Source: JBBQNR01 sp963774075 (GTDB lineage Bacteria > Actinomycetota > Thermoleophilia > Solirubrobacterales > JBBDJG01). From it: a stretch of DNA of 64,000 nt. The notes beneath the pieces are model-generated. The model saw nothing but the letters and a program-made list of their open reading frames with translations, did no database searches and was not told where the DNA came from. A program made the translations under genes and the position numbers. The stretch covers positions 682,001-746,000 of the forward strand of contig CAVZDP010000002.1 in the NCBI GenBank assembly GCA_963774075.1, read 5' to 3'. Of this stretch, positions 53,311 to 61,523 are shown piece by piece; positions within the stretch are counted from its first letter, which is position 1, and each line of letters begins with the position of its first letter.

Positions 53311-54146
53311 GCCACGACCTTCGAGCTGGCGTCGGCGAGCGCCCGCGCGCCGATCTTGGCAAGCTCGTTGTCCTCGTCGGCCGAAGTCGCGCCGCTCACG
53401 CCGATCGCGCCGATCACCTCTCCGTCCTGCTCGATCGGGATGCCACCCTGCAGCGGAACGGAGCGCGCGAGGTGCATGGCCGAAGGCCGTCCTCCCGACG
53501 CCTGGTCCTCGAAGTCCTTGCTCGGCCGGCGGTAGATCGCGGCTGTACGGGCCTTGTCGGTCGTGACGTTGACGCTCGCCACCTGGGCCTCGTCAGGCCG
53601 CAGCAGGTAGACGAGCTCGCCTCCGGCATCGACGACCGATATCACAGGCGCGACACCGCGCTCGGCGGCCTCCGAGCCGGCAGCCTCGGCTGCAAAGCGG
53701 GCACCGTCAAATGTGATCGCGGGCACCTCGACCGTCGAGAACTGTGCTTTCGCGCCGGCGATCGAGACGGCCTCGTCCTCGTCGGGCGTCTCGCCGCTGG
53801 TGCCGATCGCGCCGACCACCTCACCGTCGACTTTCAACGGGATGCCGCCGGTGAGGGCGGACGCTCCGTGCAGCGTCAGCGCACCGAGCCTGCCGCCGGT
53901 CACCTGCTCCTCCATCTCGCGGCTAGGCCGGACGAAGATCGCCGCCGTGCGAGCCTTGTCGACGGCTACCCGCGAGCTGGCGATCTGGGCGCCGGGCGTG
54001 CGCCGGAGCTGGATCAGCTCACCCCAGGGGTCGACGACCGCGATCACGACGCGGCTCTCGTTGTCTGTGGCGAAGCTCTCAGCCGCCTCGATCACGGCGT
54101 CGGCGCCTTCGTCGTCGATGATCCTCCTCGTTCGGGTGAATGCCAT
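53307..54146 (-). CDS. tandem GlcG/HbpS-type (DUF336) protein
   Basis: A 279-residue protein with two copies of the DUF336 fold: VVIAVVDPWGELIQLRRTPG AQIASSRVAVDKARTAAIFV with GGIPLKVDGEVVGAIGTSGE, and VISVVDAGGELVYLLRPDEA QVASVNVTTDKARTAAIYRR with GGIPIEQDGEVIGAIGVSGA. Single-domain relatives bind haem or sense redox state (HbpS) or accompany glycolate oxidase (GlcG). The doubling is less usual. The ATG at 54146 has GGAAGG eight bases upstream. It sits between two SMP-30 genes in one operon. Confidence 0.85.
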   Translation of the reverse strand: MAFTRTRRIIDDEGADAVIEAAESFATDNESRVVIAVVDPWGELIQLRRTPGAQIASSRVAVDKARTAAIFVRPSREMEEQVTGGRLGALTLHGASALTGGIPLKVDGEVVGAIGTSGETPDEDEAVSIAGAKAQFSTVEVPAITFDGARFAAEAAGSEAAERGVAPVISVVDAGGELVYLLRPDEAQVASVNVTTDKARTAAIYRRPSKDFEDQASGGRPSAMHLARSVPLQGGIPIEQDGEVIGAIGVSGATSADEDNELAKIGARALADASSKVVA

Positions 54147-54162
54147 CGCGATCACCTTCCTT

Positions 54163-55071
54163 TCAGTCTGCGGGTTTGACGACTGCAGCCCAGATCGCGC
54201 TGTCAGCCGTGATGAACAAGACGTTGCGGTCGGCTCCGCCGAATACGAAGTTGACTGCGCCGGGTAGCCCGATCTCGCCGATCAGGTCGCCACTCGGATC
54301 GAAAACCTGGACGCCGCTGAACGACGAGGCATAGACACGGCCCTCCCCGTCTACCTTGATGCCATCTGGAAAACCGGGCGTCGTGACGGCGAACTCCCGT
54401 GGGTTCAGCAGGTGACGTCCGTCCTGCACGTCGAGCGCAACGATGTGATGCGGCCGCTCGGCGTAGAAGCTTCCTTCCTCCTGATTTGCGCCGCTGTCCG
54501 TTACATAGAGGACCTGCTCGTCGGGCGAGAAGGCGAGGCCGTTCGGCTTGTCGAACGAGTCGGCGACGACACTGAGGTGATCCGTTTCGGGGTCATAGCG
54601 GTAGACGTGGTCGCCGACCTGCGGCTGGGGCTTGAAGCCCTGGAGGAAGCCGTAGCTCGGATCCGTGAACCAGATCGTCCCGTCACTCTTAACGACGACG
54701 TCGTTCGGCGAATTCAGCCGCAGTCCGCGCAGATTGTCGACCAGCGTCTCGACGGCCCCGCTGGCACGATCGATCCGACTGATTCGGCCATGCTCGGACG
54801 GTCCACCCTGCTCGCAGACGACCAGCCGACCCTCGCGATCGAGCGTCATGCCGTTCGCGGCGTTCGCGCGCTCACGAACCACGGTCACGCGTTCGCGCTC
54901 GAGCGGAAAACTAAGCCCGTCGAGTGCGAGCCGCTTGATGGCCACCTCGCGAGCGCCGTTCGCACCGGACGAAGCCGGGCGCGGAACGCTCGTGAAGTAG
55001 AGCGCATCCTCAGACCCGACATAGACAGGGCCCTCGTGGGCATCGACCTCCACGACTTTTTGCAGGCGCAT
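54163..55071 (-). CDS. SMP-30/gluconolactonase family protein
   Basis: A 302-residue six-bladed propeller lactonase: VVEVDAHEGPVYVGSEDALY (metal Glu), NGMTLDREGRLVVCEQGGPS, LRLNSPNDVVVKSDGTIWFT DPSYGF (metal Asn), PNGLAFSPDEQVLYVTDSGA and FPDGIKVDGEGRVYASSFSG VQ (metal Asp). It hydrolyses sugar lactones. It begins the operon that continues with the DUF336 protein, the second lactonase and the redoxin. A promoter-like element ends just before its ATG, so it may be leaderless. Confidence 0.92.
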   Translation of the reverse strand: MRLQKVVEVDAHEGPVYVGSEDALYFTSVPRPASSGANGAREVAIKRLALDGLSFPLERERVTVVRERANAANGMTLDREGRLVVCEQGGPSEHGRISRIDRASGAVETLVDNLRGLRLNSPNDVVVKSDGTIWFTDPSYGFLQGFKPQPQVGDHVYRYDPETDHLSVVADSFDKPNGLAFSPDEQVLYVTDSGANQEEGSFYAERPHHIVALDVQDGRHLLNPREFAVTTPGFPDGIKVDGEGRVYASSFSGVQVFDPSGDLIGEIGLPGAVNFVFGGADRNVLFITADSAIWAAVVKPAD

Positions 55072-55075
55072 GCCC

Positions 55076-55104
55076 CCAAGTCTCGGAACGGCGGAGACCG
55101 TTAC
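55076..55104 (-). promoter_or_regulatory. GTAAC-N17-GACTT promoter-like element (lactonase operon)
   Basis: On the minus strand GTAAC (55104-55100), 17 bases, GACTTGG (55082-55076), four bases, then the ATG at 55071. GTAACGGTC and GAGACT match the element at 46204. Confidence 0.5.
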
Positions 55105-56054
55105 GCGATTGAGATGGTGAAGTCGGCGGCGAAGGTGTCGCCCGGTGGGACGGTAGGCAGGTTGGTTCCGTCGCCGGATAGGGCGTCGGTAGGAGCCGTC
55201 ATCGGCTCGAAGCAGATGAACTGTTCGTCCGCGGGTGCATAGACCTGGGCGAACGGGTAGCCCTCACCGAACCTGACCTCAATCTGGCGCTCTTCACTGG
55301 CGACCAGAAAAGGTTGGTCTGGGATCAGCTCGGCGAACCCGTCATCGAACGAGCGCCGCCCGAGAGGCTCGCGCGGGAAGCTCACGGGCTCGCTCTTGCC
55401 GGTCGGAATCATCCGCTCGTCGAGCACGAGCTGCCGCCTGACGGGAAGCTCGACCTCCCAATCCTCCCGCCCGACACCAGGCAGGCGCAGGTAGGGGTGA
55501 TAGCCGAACGAGATCGGGACGGCGACGTCTCCGGTCGCGCTCACCACAGTCCGGATCGTGAGCGCCCGGCTCTCGAGGCGGGCCTCGACTTTCAGCCGGT
55601 GCGGGAACGGAAAGGCCGCAAGCAGATTCTCGTGAGCGGAGAAGTCCAGGTCGGCCCGCAAAGCCGCCGAACGCTCGTCGGCGTTCGATTCGATGAGTCT
55701 CCAGTGCGGGGATCCGGTCAGAAGCCCGTGTATCGGCAGCCCGTTCGGGTCTGTCTGGATCAGGGGCGAGTGACGGTCGAGCGCGACTTCCCGTCCAGCA
55801 AACGTGTAGCCGAAACCGGCGAGCCGGTTTGCCCAGGGATGAAGCAGCGGGATTCCGATCGTCTTGCCCTCGCGCACATACCGGTCGAGCCCGCCGCCGA
55901 GGTGGAGCAACTCCTCTCCCTGGTGAGTGAACGAGCAGCCGAGCATCCCCGCTTCGGGAGCAAATGCGGCTTCGATTCCGGAGCCTTCCGAGCGCAGGAT
56001 CACCGTCGCGTATCCGTCGATCTCGCCCTGGCCGATGCTGTAGACGCCTCCCAT
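55101..56054 (-). CDS. aldose 1-epimerase (mutarotase)-like protein
   Basis: A 317-residue galactose-mutarotase-fold protein: ILRSEGSGIEAAFAPEAGML GCSFTHQGEELLHLGGG, IPLLHPWANRLAGFGYTFAG, GLPIHGLLTGSPHWRLIE (His), VPISFGYHPYLRLPG (catalytic His in GYHPY) and DEQFICFEPMTAPTDAL (catalytic Glu). It speeds alpha/beta interconversion of sugars before oxidation. The start at 56054 was chosen because upstream residues are Arg/Ala-rich and overlap the divergent GH15 gene. Confidence 0.9.
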   Translation of the reverse strand: MGGVYSIGQGEIDGYATVILRSEGSGIEAAFAPEAGMLGCSFTHQGEELLHLGGGLDRYVREGKTIGIPLLHPWANRLAGFGYTFAGREVALDRHSPLIQTDPNGLPIHGLLTGSPHWRLIESNADERSAALRADLDFSAHENLLAAFPFPHRLKVEARLESRALTIRTVVSATGDVAVPISFGYHPYLRLPGVGREDWEVELPVRRQLVLDERMIPTGKSEPVSFPREPLGRRSFDDGFAELIPDQPFLVASEERQIEVRFGEGYPFAQVYAPADEQFICFEPMTAPTDALSGDGTNLPTVPPGDTFAADFTISIA

Positions 56055-56145
56055 CTTTGAAACGTTCTCATGCCTGGCAAGACTGAGCAGCCATGAGCGA
56101 CCCCGAGCCGGCCTTGCGGCCGCACGACCAGGAGGTTTTCTCGCA

Positions 56146-58020
56146 ATGAACAGCGCCGCTGCCCCCCTCGCCGCTGACCAAAAGGACATCACCTCCGACT
56201 TCAAGCCGATCGCCGACTACGCCCTGCTCGCCGACTGCAGCTCCGCCGCGCTCGTGGATCGCAGTGGATCCATCGACTGGCTCTGCATGCCGCGTTACGA
56301 CAGCCCCGCGCTGCTCACGCGAATACTCGACCCGGATGCTGGCCACTGGTCGATCGGGCCGGTCGAGTCTTTCACGACCGAGCGCCGCTACCTAGCCGGG
56401 ACACTCGTTCTCGAGACCGTCTTCGCGACGGACTCCGGCAGCGTTCGCCTGGTCGATGCGATGTCATTTGCCGAGGGGCAGCGCGGCCACGAGCTCGGCC
56501 TCGACGCACCCCACGAGGTTCTGCGGCTCGTCGAAGGCGTCTCGGGACAAGTGGAGCTCGCGATGGCGCTCGCGCCGCGTCCGGAATACGGCCTCGTCCG
56601 CCCGCTCTTCCGCAGGACGGACGACGGCGGCCGGACCTTCGGCGGACCGAACCAGATAGTGGTAACCGCGGCCGTTCCAGTTGACGTTGAGGACTCGACG
56701 ATGACGTCGTCCTTCACTGTCTCAGAGGGTGAGCAGGTCGGATTCGCGCTTCGCTGGGCCGCACCGGAGAGCGCATCCCCGCAGCCGTGCCCGGCGGACC
56801 GGGTCGCGGCCAGGATCGAGGACACCCAGGAAGCGTGGCGCTCCTGGGAGGCCGATCACGATGTCTACGAAGGCCCTCACCGCGAGCTGGTGCGCTTCAG
56901 CTCGCGCGTCCTCAAGGGCCTCACCTACAGGCCGACCGGCGCAATCGTGGCAGCCCCGACCACTTCGCTTCCCGAGGACACAGGCGGTGAGCGCAACTGG
57001 GACTACCGCTTCTCGTGGATCCGAGACTCGAGCCTCACGCTCGAGGCGCTCTACATCGGAAGCTGCTCGGACGAGGCCGAGAACTTCGTCTCCTTCATGA
57101 CGAGCGCCGCCGGTGGACGCGTCGACGACAAGACCTCGCTTCAGATCATGTACGGGATCACCGGCGAGCACGATCTGTCCGAGCGCACTCTCCCCCACCT
57201 TCGCGGCTGGCGTGACTCTCGCCCGGTGCGGGTCGGGAACGGCGCCTGGGACCAGACGCAGCTCGACGTCTACGGCGAGCTACTCAACTCGATCTACCTC
57301 TACCGCGAGCAGATCGGCGACCTGCACCCGGAGATCCAGCGGTTCGTGGCCGAGCTCGCCGATGCCGCGGCGAGCCGCTGGCAGGAGCGCGATGCAGGCA
57401 TGTGGGAGATGCGCGGCGAGCCGCGCCACCACCTCTCCTCCAAGGTGCTCTGCTGGGTGGCGCTCGACCGCGCGGTAAAGCTCGCCCCGAAGCTGGGGGA
57501 GTACGCGAAGGCCGACGAGTGGGCAGCCGAGCGCGAAAAGATTCGCGCCGCGGTGCTCGAGCGCGGCTGGAGCGAGAAGCGCCAAGCGTACGCTCAGTCG
57601 TTCGACTCCAACGACCTGGACGCAGCGCAGCTCCTGATGCCGATCGTCGGTTTCCTGCCAGCAACTGACGAGCGCATGCGCTCGACGATCGAGGCGATCG
57701 CCCGTGATCTGACCGAGGATGGACTGGTCCTCCGCTACAGGAACACGGAAGGCCCGAACGCCGACGGGCTGAGCGGCGAGGAGGGCACGTTCGTGATCTG
57801 CTCATTCTGGCTCGTTTCCTGCCTGGCGAAGGCGGGTGAGGTCGAGCGTGCGGAAAGGCTCTTCGACCAACTCGTCGGCTATGCGAACGACGTCGGCCTG
57901 CTGGCCGAGGAGATCGACACCAAGAACGACGAGCAGCTCGGCAACTTTCCGCAGGCGTTCAGCCACATCGGGTTGATCAACGCCGCATGGGAAATAGATC
58001 AGGCCAAGGAGCGATCGTGA
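56146..58020 (+). CDS. GH15-family glucoamylase/trehalase-type enzyme
   Basis: An intact 624-residue enzyme. CCAGGAGGTTTTCTCGCA precedes the ATG. N-terminal domain: FKPIADYALLADCSSAALVD RSGSIDWLCMPRYDSPALLT. Barrel: TSLPEDTGGERNWDYRFSWI RDSSLTLEALY, TQLDVYGELLNSIYLYREQI, MWEMRGEPRHHLSSKVLCWV ALDRA, GLSGEEGTFVICSFWLVSCL and EQLGNFPQAFSHIGLINAAW. Actinobacterial members with this layout include trehalases. No signal peptide, so cytosolic. It is coupled to the flavoprotein gene (stop and start overlap by one base). Confidence 0.92.
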   Translation: MNSAAAPLAADQKDITSDFKPIADYALLADCSSAALVDRSGSIDWLCMPRYDSPALLTRILDPDAGHWSIGPVESFTTERRYLAGTLVLETVFATDSGSVRLVDAMSFAEGQRGHELGLDAPHEVLRLVEGVSGQVELAMALAPRPEYGLVRPLFRRTDDGGRTFGGPNQIVVTAAVPVDVEDSTMTSSFTVSEGEQVGFALRWAAPESASPQPCPADRVAARIEDTQEAWRSWEADHDVYEGPHRELVRFSSRVLKGLTYRPTGAIVAAPTTSLPEDTGGERNWDYRFSWIRDSSLTLEALYIGSCSDEAENFVSFMTSAAGGRVDDKTSLQIMYGITGEHDLSERTLPHLRGWRDSRPVRVGNGAWDQTQLDVYGELLNSIYLYREQIGDLHPEIQRFVAELADAAASRWQERDAGMWEMRGEPRHHLSSKVLCWVALDRAVKLAPKLGEYAKADEWAAEREKIRAAVLERGWSEKRQAYAQSFDSNDLDAAQLLMPIVGFLPATDERMRSTIEAIARDLTEDGLVLRYRNTEGPNADGLSGEEGTFVICSFWLVSCLAKAGEVERAERLFDQLVGYANDVGLLAEEIDTKNDEQLGNFPQAFSHIGLINAAWEIDQAKERS

Positions 58021-59369
58021 TGCCCGACTTCGACGTGATCCTGATCGGCGCCGGGCCGGCCGGCGAACACTGTGCCGCGCGTCTGGCGGAAGGCGGCAAG
58101 CGGGTAGCGATCATCGAACGCGAGCTGGTGGCCGGTGAATGCTCGTACTGGGCCTGCATCCCCTCGAAGACACTGCTTCGTCCAGGCGAGGCGCTCGCAT
58201 CAGCTCGCGAGGCGCCGGGTGCGCGTGAGGCCGTGACGGGCAGCATCGACGTCGACAAGGCTCTCGAGTGGCGCGACTTCATGGTCTCCGATTACGACGA
58301 CTCGGGTCAGGTCAAATGGCTGGAGAGCGAAGGCATCGAGCTGATCCGTGGGGAGGGCCGGATCGCGGGGCCAGGTGAGGTGAGAGTCGGTGATGACTCC
58401 TACACAACCTCGGACATCATCGTCTCGACCGGATCCGAGCCGGTCATCCCGCCGGTGCCCGGCCTGCGCGAGCTCGATGGGATCTGGACCAACCGCGAGG
58501 CCACAGCGCTCGAGGAAGTCCCGCAAAGCTTGATCGTTCTCGGCGCCGGTCCGGTCGGTGTCGAGATGGGGCAGGCGCTTACGCGACTTGGAAGCTTCGT
58601 CACCATCGTCGACGGCGCTGACCACCTCCTTCCGCGCGAGCCACAACCGCTCGGCGAAGCACTCGGCGAAGCGCTCGCCGCAGAGGGGATCCAGCTCCGC
58701 TTCGGACAGCTCGCGTCGGCCGTCACCCGCGATCGTGGCGAGTATATCGTCGAGTTCCCGGATGGATCCGACGTACGCGGTGGCAAGCTCTTGGTGGCGA
58801 CCGGCCGCCGCCCCCGCGTCGATGGGATCGGCCTCGAGACCGTCGGCATCGAGCCCGGCAAGAACGGCATCGAAGTCGACGAGCGCATGGCGGCCGCAGA
58901 AGGCGTATGGGCGATCGGGGACGTGACCGGCATCTGGCCTCTGACCTACGTCGGCAAATACCAGGGCCGGGTGGCCGCTTCGAACATTCTCGGTCGCGCC
59001 CGAGAAGCCAACTACGAGGCGGTGCCGCGGGTCGTCTTCACGGATCCTCAGGCCGCCGCCGTCGGAGACGCTAATGGTTCGCTGACCGCCACAGTGAAGC
59101 TCTCGGAGGTCGCGCGAACGTCCACATACACGCGCGCCTACGACGACAAGCCCAGTTTCCTCACACTCGTCTCGGACGGCGAGCGTTTGACGGGCGCCTA
59201 TGCGCTCGGGCCGGACGCCGGCGAATGGCTCCAGCAGGCAACGGTCGCCATACGCGGCCGCATCCCACTGGACGTGTTCAAGGACACGATCCAGCCCTTC
59301 CCGACCTTCGCCGAGGCGTTCCTCCATGCGCTGCTCGAACTCGAGAGCAAGGTTCCCACAGCCGCTTAG
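58020..59369 (+). CDS. dihydrolipoamide-dehydrogenase-like flavoprotein lacking the catalytic His
   Basis: A 449-residue pyridine-nucleotide-disulfide oxidoreductase. FAD site FDVILIGAGPAGEHCAARLA; redox Cys pair ECSYWACIPSKTLLRPGE; NAD site SLIVLGAGPVGVEMGQALTR; second FAD block GVWAIGDVTGIWPLTYVGKY. In the dimer-interface end the usual HPTxxE reads FPTFAEAF, so the catalytic His is replaced by Phe. A classical Lpd or mercuric reductase reaction is therefore unlikely; related actinobacterial proteins share this change. It may reduce a quinone or another partner. It is coupled to the GH15 gene. Confidence 0.88.
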   Translation: MPDFDVILIGAGPAGEHCAARLAEGGKRVAIIERELVAGECSYWACIPSKTLLRPGEALASAREAPGAREAVTGSIDVDKALEWRDFMVSDYDDSGQVKWLESEGIELIRGEGRIAGPGEVRVGDDSYTTSDIIVSTGSEPVIPPVPGLRELDGIWTNREATALEEVPQSLIVLGAGPVGVEMGQALTRLGSFVTIVDGADHLLPREPQPLGEALGEALAAEGIQLRFGQLASAVTRDRGEYIVEFPDGSDVRGGKLLVATGRRPRVDGIGLETVGIEPGKNGIEVDERMAAAEGVWAIGDVTGIWPLTYVGKYQGRVAASNILGRAREANYEAVPRVVFTDPQAAAVGDANGSLTATVKLSEVARTSTYTRAYDDKPSFLTLVSDGERLTGAYALGPDAGEWLQQATVAIRGRIPLDVFKDTIQPFPTFAEAFLHALLELESKVPTAA

Positions 59370-59447
59370 CCGCCGTTCTCGCCACGCGACCCAAAACCGG
59401 CTTCGGCGGCTAGACTGCCGACTCGGCAGGGATCGGGTGCGGAGCGA

Positions 59448-60119
59448 ATGGGGGTCATGGCGCATTCCGAAGTCACCGAGCGGACGGTCAGCGCATCCTC
59501 AGAGGAGGCTGAGCTCGTGGCGCGCCTACGCGCCGGTGATGAGCGAGCCTTCGAACAGCTGGTCGATCGCTTTCACCCGATGATGATCGCCGTCGCCCGC
59601 ACCCACGTGAAAACTCAGGCTTCCGCGGAGGAAGTCGTGCAGGAAGCATGGCTGGGGGTGCTAAACGGTCTCGACCGCTTCGAGGGTCGTTCCTCGCTCA
59701 AGACATGGGTCCTGAGAATCCTCGTCAACAACGCGATTACGCGTGGCGTGCGGGATTCACGAAGCGTTCCGTTCTCGTCGCTCGCCGACGAAGAGGCGGA
59801 GGAGGGCCCCGTGGTGGACCCCGAGCGCTTCCGCGCCCCAGGTTCCGCCTTCGCGGGCCACTGGGCCGGCTATCCCGCGGACTGGAGCTCAATGCCCGAG
59901 CAGGCACTGCTTGGCCGGGAGACCCTCGACCGCGTCAAGAGCGCGATCAAAAACCTCCCACCCGCGCAGCAGACCGTGATAACGCTGCGCGACATCGAGG
60001 GATGGACCTCAAAAGAGGTCTGTGTCGCGCTCGATCTGTCCGAAGGCAACCAGCGTCTGCTACTGCACCGCGCGCGCTCGGGCGTGCGCGCTGCCCTCGA
60101 AGGACACTTCGATGCTTGA
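59448..60119 (+). CDS. ECF-type RNA polymerase sigma factor
   Basis: A 223-residue sigma-70 group 4 protein. Region 2: AELVARLRAGDERAFEQLVD, ASAEEVVQEAWLGVLNGLDR FEGRSSLKTWVLRILVNNAI. Region 4: SAIKNLPPAQQTVITLRDIE GWTSKEVCVALDLSEGNQRL LLHRARSGVRAAL. The linker carries an unusual insert (FRAPGSAFAGHWAGYPADW), as in SigR-related factors. It starts ATG at 59448, although MAHSEVTE (59457) is also possible. A zinc-finger anti-sigma gene overlaps its end by eight bases. Confidence 0.93.
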   Translation: MGVMAHSEVTERTVSASSEEAELVARLRAGDERAFEQLVDRFHPMMIAVARTHVKTQASAEEVVQEAWLGVLNGLDRFEGRSSLKTWVLRILVNNAITRGVRDSRSVPFSSLADEEAEEGPVVDPERFRAPGSAFAGHWAGYPADWSSMPEQALLGRETLDRVKSAIKNLPPAQQTVITLRDIEGWTSKEVCVALDLSEGNQRLLLHRARSGVRAALEGHFDA

Positions 60120-60363
60120 GTCGACCGAGCATGTCACCTGCCAAGAGGTCGTTGGGCTGGTCACCGAGTACCTGGAAGGCGCGCTGCCGGCCGACGAGGC
60201 GGCGCTCTTCGAGCAGCACCTGAACTTCTGCGAGGGCTGCGTCTGGTATGTCGACCAGATACGCAAGACGGCATCTCTGGCCGCCCGTATTCGTGAAGAG
60301 GAAGTGCCGGAGGAAACTCGCAACAAGCTCATGACGGCTTTTCGGGATTGGAAGCGCTCGTGA
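60112..60363 (+). CDS. zinc-finger (zf-HC2) anti-sigma factor
   Basis: An 83-residue soluble anti-sigma protein: CQEVVGLVTEYLEGALPADE AALFEQHLNFCEGCVWYVDQ. The HxxxCxxC metal site (HLNFCEGC) and the upstream Cys mark the ZAS fold that holds the sigma factor. There is no membrane helix, so it senses in the cytosol, perhaps redox or metal. It overlaps the sigma gene at 60112-60119 and the next gene at GTGA. Confidence 0.9.
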   Translation: MLESTEHVTCQEVVGLVTEYLEGALPADEAALFEQHLNFCEGCVWYVDQIRKTASLAARIREEEVPEETRNKLMTAFRDWKRS

Positions 60364-60863
60364 AGGCCTACAAATTCTTACGCCAGGACGGCTCGAGCGT
60401 ATTCACCGGCTTCCGCTGGCCGCTGCCGAATAGGGACCCCGGGGAGTGGGTCGATGCGACGGTTGATCCCTGCAAGAGCGGCGTCCACGCCTGCCGGCTT
60501 TCGGACCTGCCCCTGTGGGTCGGCCGGACTTTGTACGAGATCGAGCTCGCGGGCGACGTAGTGGAACAACATATGAAGCTCGTGGCCTCTCGCGGTCGGC
60601 TGGTGCGCCGAGTCGACGCCTGGGACGACGAGCTCAGAGACGCGTACACGCGCATGTGCGCGGACCGCGCCCACGAGCTGGCGCTCGGCGCCTCGCCCCC
60701 GCTCGCGGACTGGGACGCGGTGGTCGAACCGTCGATTCCCGAGGGCCCGGCGCTGCTCGGCTTCGTCGCGGCGAGGATCGCCGAGGAGATTTCGGGGACG
60801 GAGGCCTACCACGAAGAGCGCAAGCGGCAGACTCGTTGGTTGGTCGAGCGGCTCGGAATCTGA
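60360..60863 (+). CDS. conserved protein of unknown function in the sigma operon
   Basis: Starts at a GTG overlapping the anti-sigma stop; 167 residues. It reads AYKFLRQDGSSVFTGFRWPL PNRDPGEWVDATVDPCKSGV HACRLSDLPLWVGRTLYEIE L. The GFRWP, GEWV and C-x-x-GVHAC blocks are a recurring uncharacterised family. The second half is helical. The fixed position after sigma and anti-sigma suggests a third part of the same switch or its target, which is inference. Confidence 0.8.
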   Translation: MKAYKFLRQDGSSVFTGFRWPLPNRDPGEWVDATVDPCKSGVHACRLSDLPLWVGRTLYEIELAGDVVEQHMKLVASRGRLVRRVDAWDDELRDAYTRMCADRAHELALGASPPLADWDAVVEPSIPEGPALLGFVAARIAEEISGTEAYHEERKRQTRWLVERLGI

Positions 60864-60876
60864 GCACGCCGTTCCT

Positions 60877-60905
60877 GTAACACCTGCGCCCTGAATGTGA
60901 CTATC
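60877..60905 (+). promoter_or_regulatory. GTAAC-N17-GACTATC promoter-like element (DM13 gene)
   Basis: GTAAC (60877-60881), 17 bases, GACTATC (60899-60905), four bases, then the ATG at 60910. No ribosome site lies between. Confidence 0.45.
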
Positions 60906-60909
60906 GGGC

Positions 60910-61446
60910 ATGCACCGAATCCGCTCGACAATTGCAGGCCACCCCGTGATCGTCCTCGCGTCCGCGACTCTCACACTCGCGGCCGCGGTTTTTGTGCTCC
61001 TCTTCTTCGAGCCCCTGAAGCTCTTTATCGATGACAAGGTGAACGAGGCGCTGCCCGCAGCCTCGGCTCAGGAGCAAGGAGGCGAAGCGCGAGCCAGTCG
61101 CAGCTCGCGGCCCAGGGCGTTGGCGAGCGGAGAGTTTCGGGGACTCGAGCATGGCGCTTCGGGGCGCGCAATCTTGCTCGAGATCGGCAACGAAAGGTAT
61201 CTGCGATTCGAAGACTTCGAAACGTCGAACGGGCCCGACCTGCGCGTGTACCTGTCCGCAGCGCCTTCAACGAGCGAGGAAGGCTCATTCGACGACGACT
61301 ACGTAGAACTCGGCGAACTAAAAGGGAACATCGGCAACCAAAACTATGCGGTTCCCGACTCCATCGACCTTTCGCGGTTCAGAAGCGCCGTCGTCTGGTG
61401 CAAACGCTTCAGCGCGGGCTTTGCCGTCGCTCCGGTGGAGTCGTAG
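60910..61446 (+). CDS. membrane-anchored DM13-domain protein
   Basis: A 178-residue protein with one N-terminal membrane helix (VIVLASATLTLAAAVFVLLF) and an external DM13 domain: ASGEFRGLEHGASGRAILLE, LRFEDFETSNGPDLRVYLSA, YVELGELKGNIGNQNYAVPD, SAVVWCKRFSAGFAVAPV. The single Cys in VVWCKRF is the conserved DM13 redox residue. It probably takes part in electron transfer or surface redox sensing. It may belong to the regulon of the sigma factor just upstream. Confidence 0.9.
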   Translation: MHRIRSTIAGHPVIVLASATLTLAAAVFVLLFFEPLKLFIDDKVNEALPAASAQEQGGEARASRSSRPRALASGEFRGLEHGASGRAILLEIGNERYLRFEDFETSNGPDLRVYLSAAPSTSEEGSFDDDYVELGELKGNIGNQNYAVPDSIDLSRFRSAVVWCKRFSAGFAVAPVES

Positions 61447-61523
61447 GGCTACATCCTCGCCAGCGGGCAGGGAGGACTCGATCCCCCCGCCTTCTAATTA
61501 GGAGACCAGCGCGAGACGAGGCG

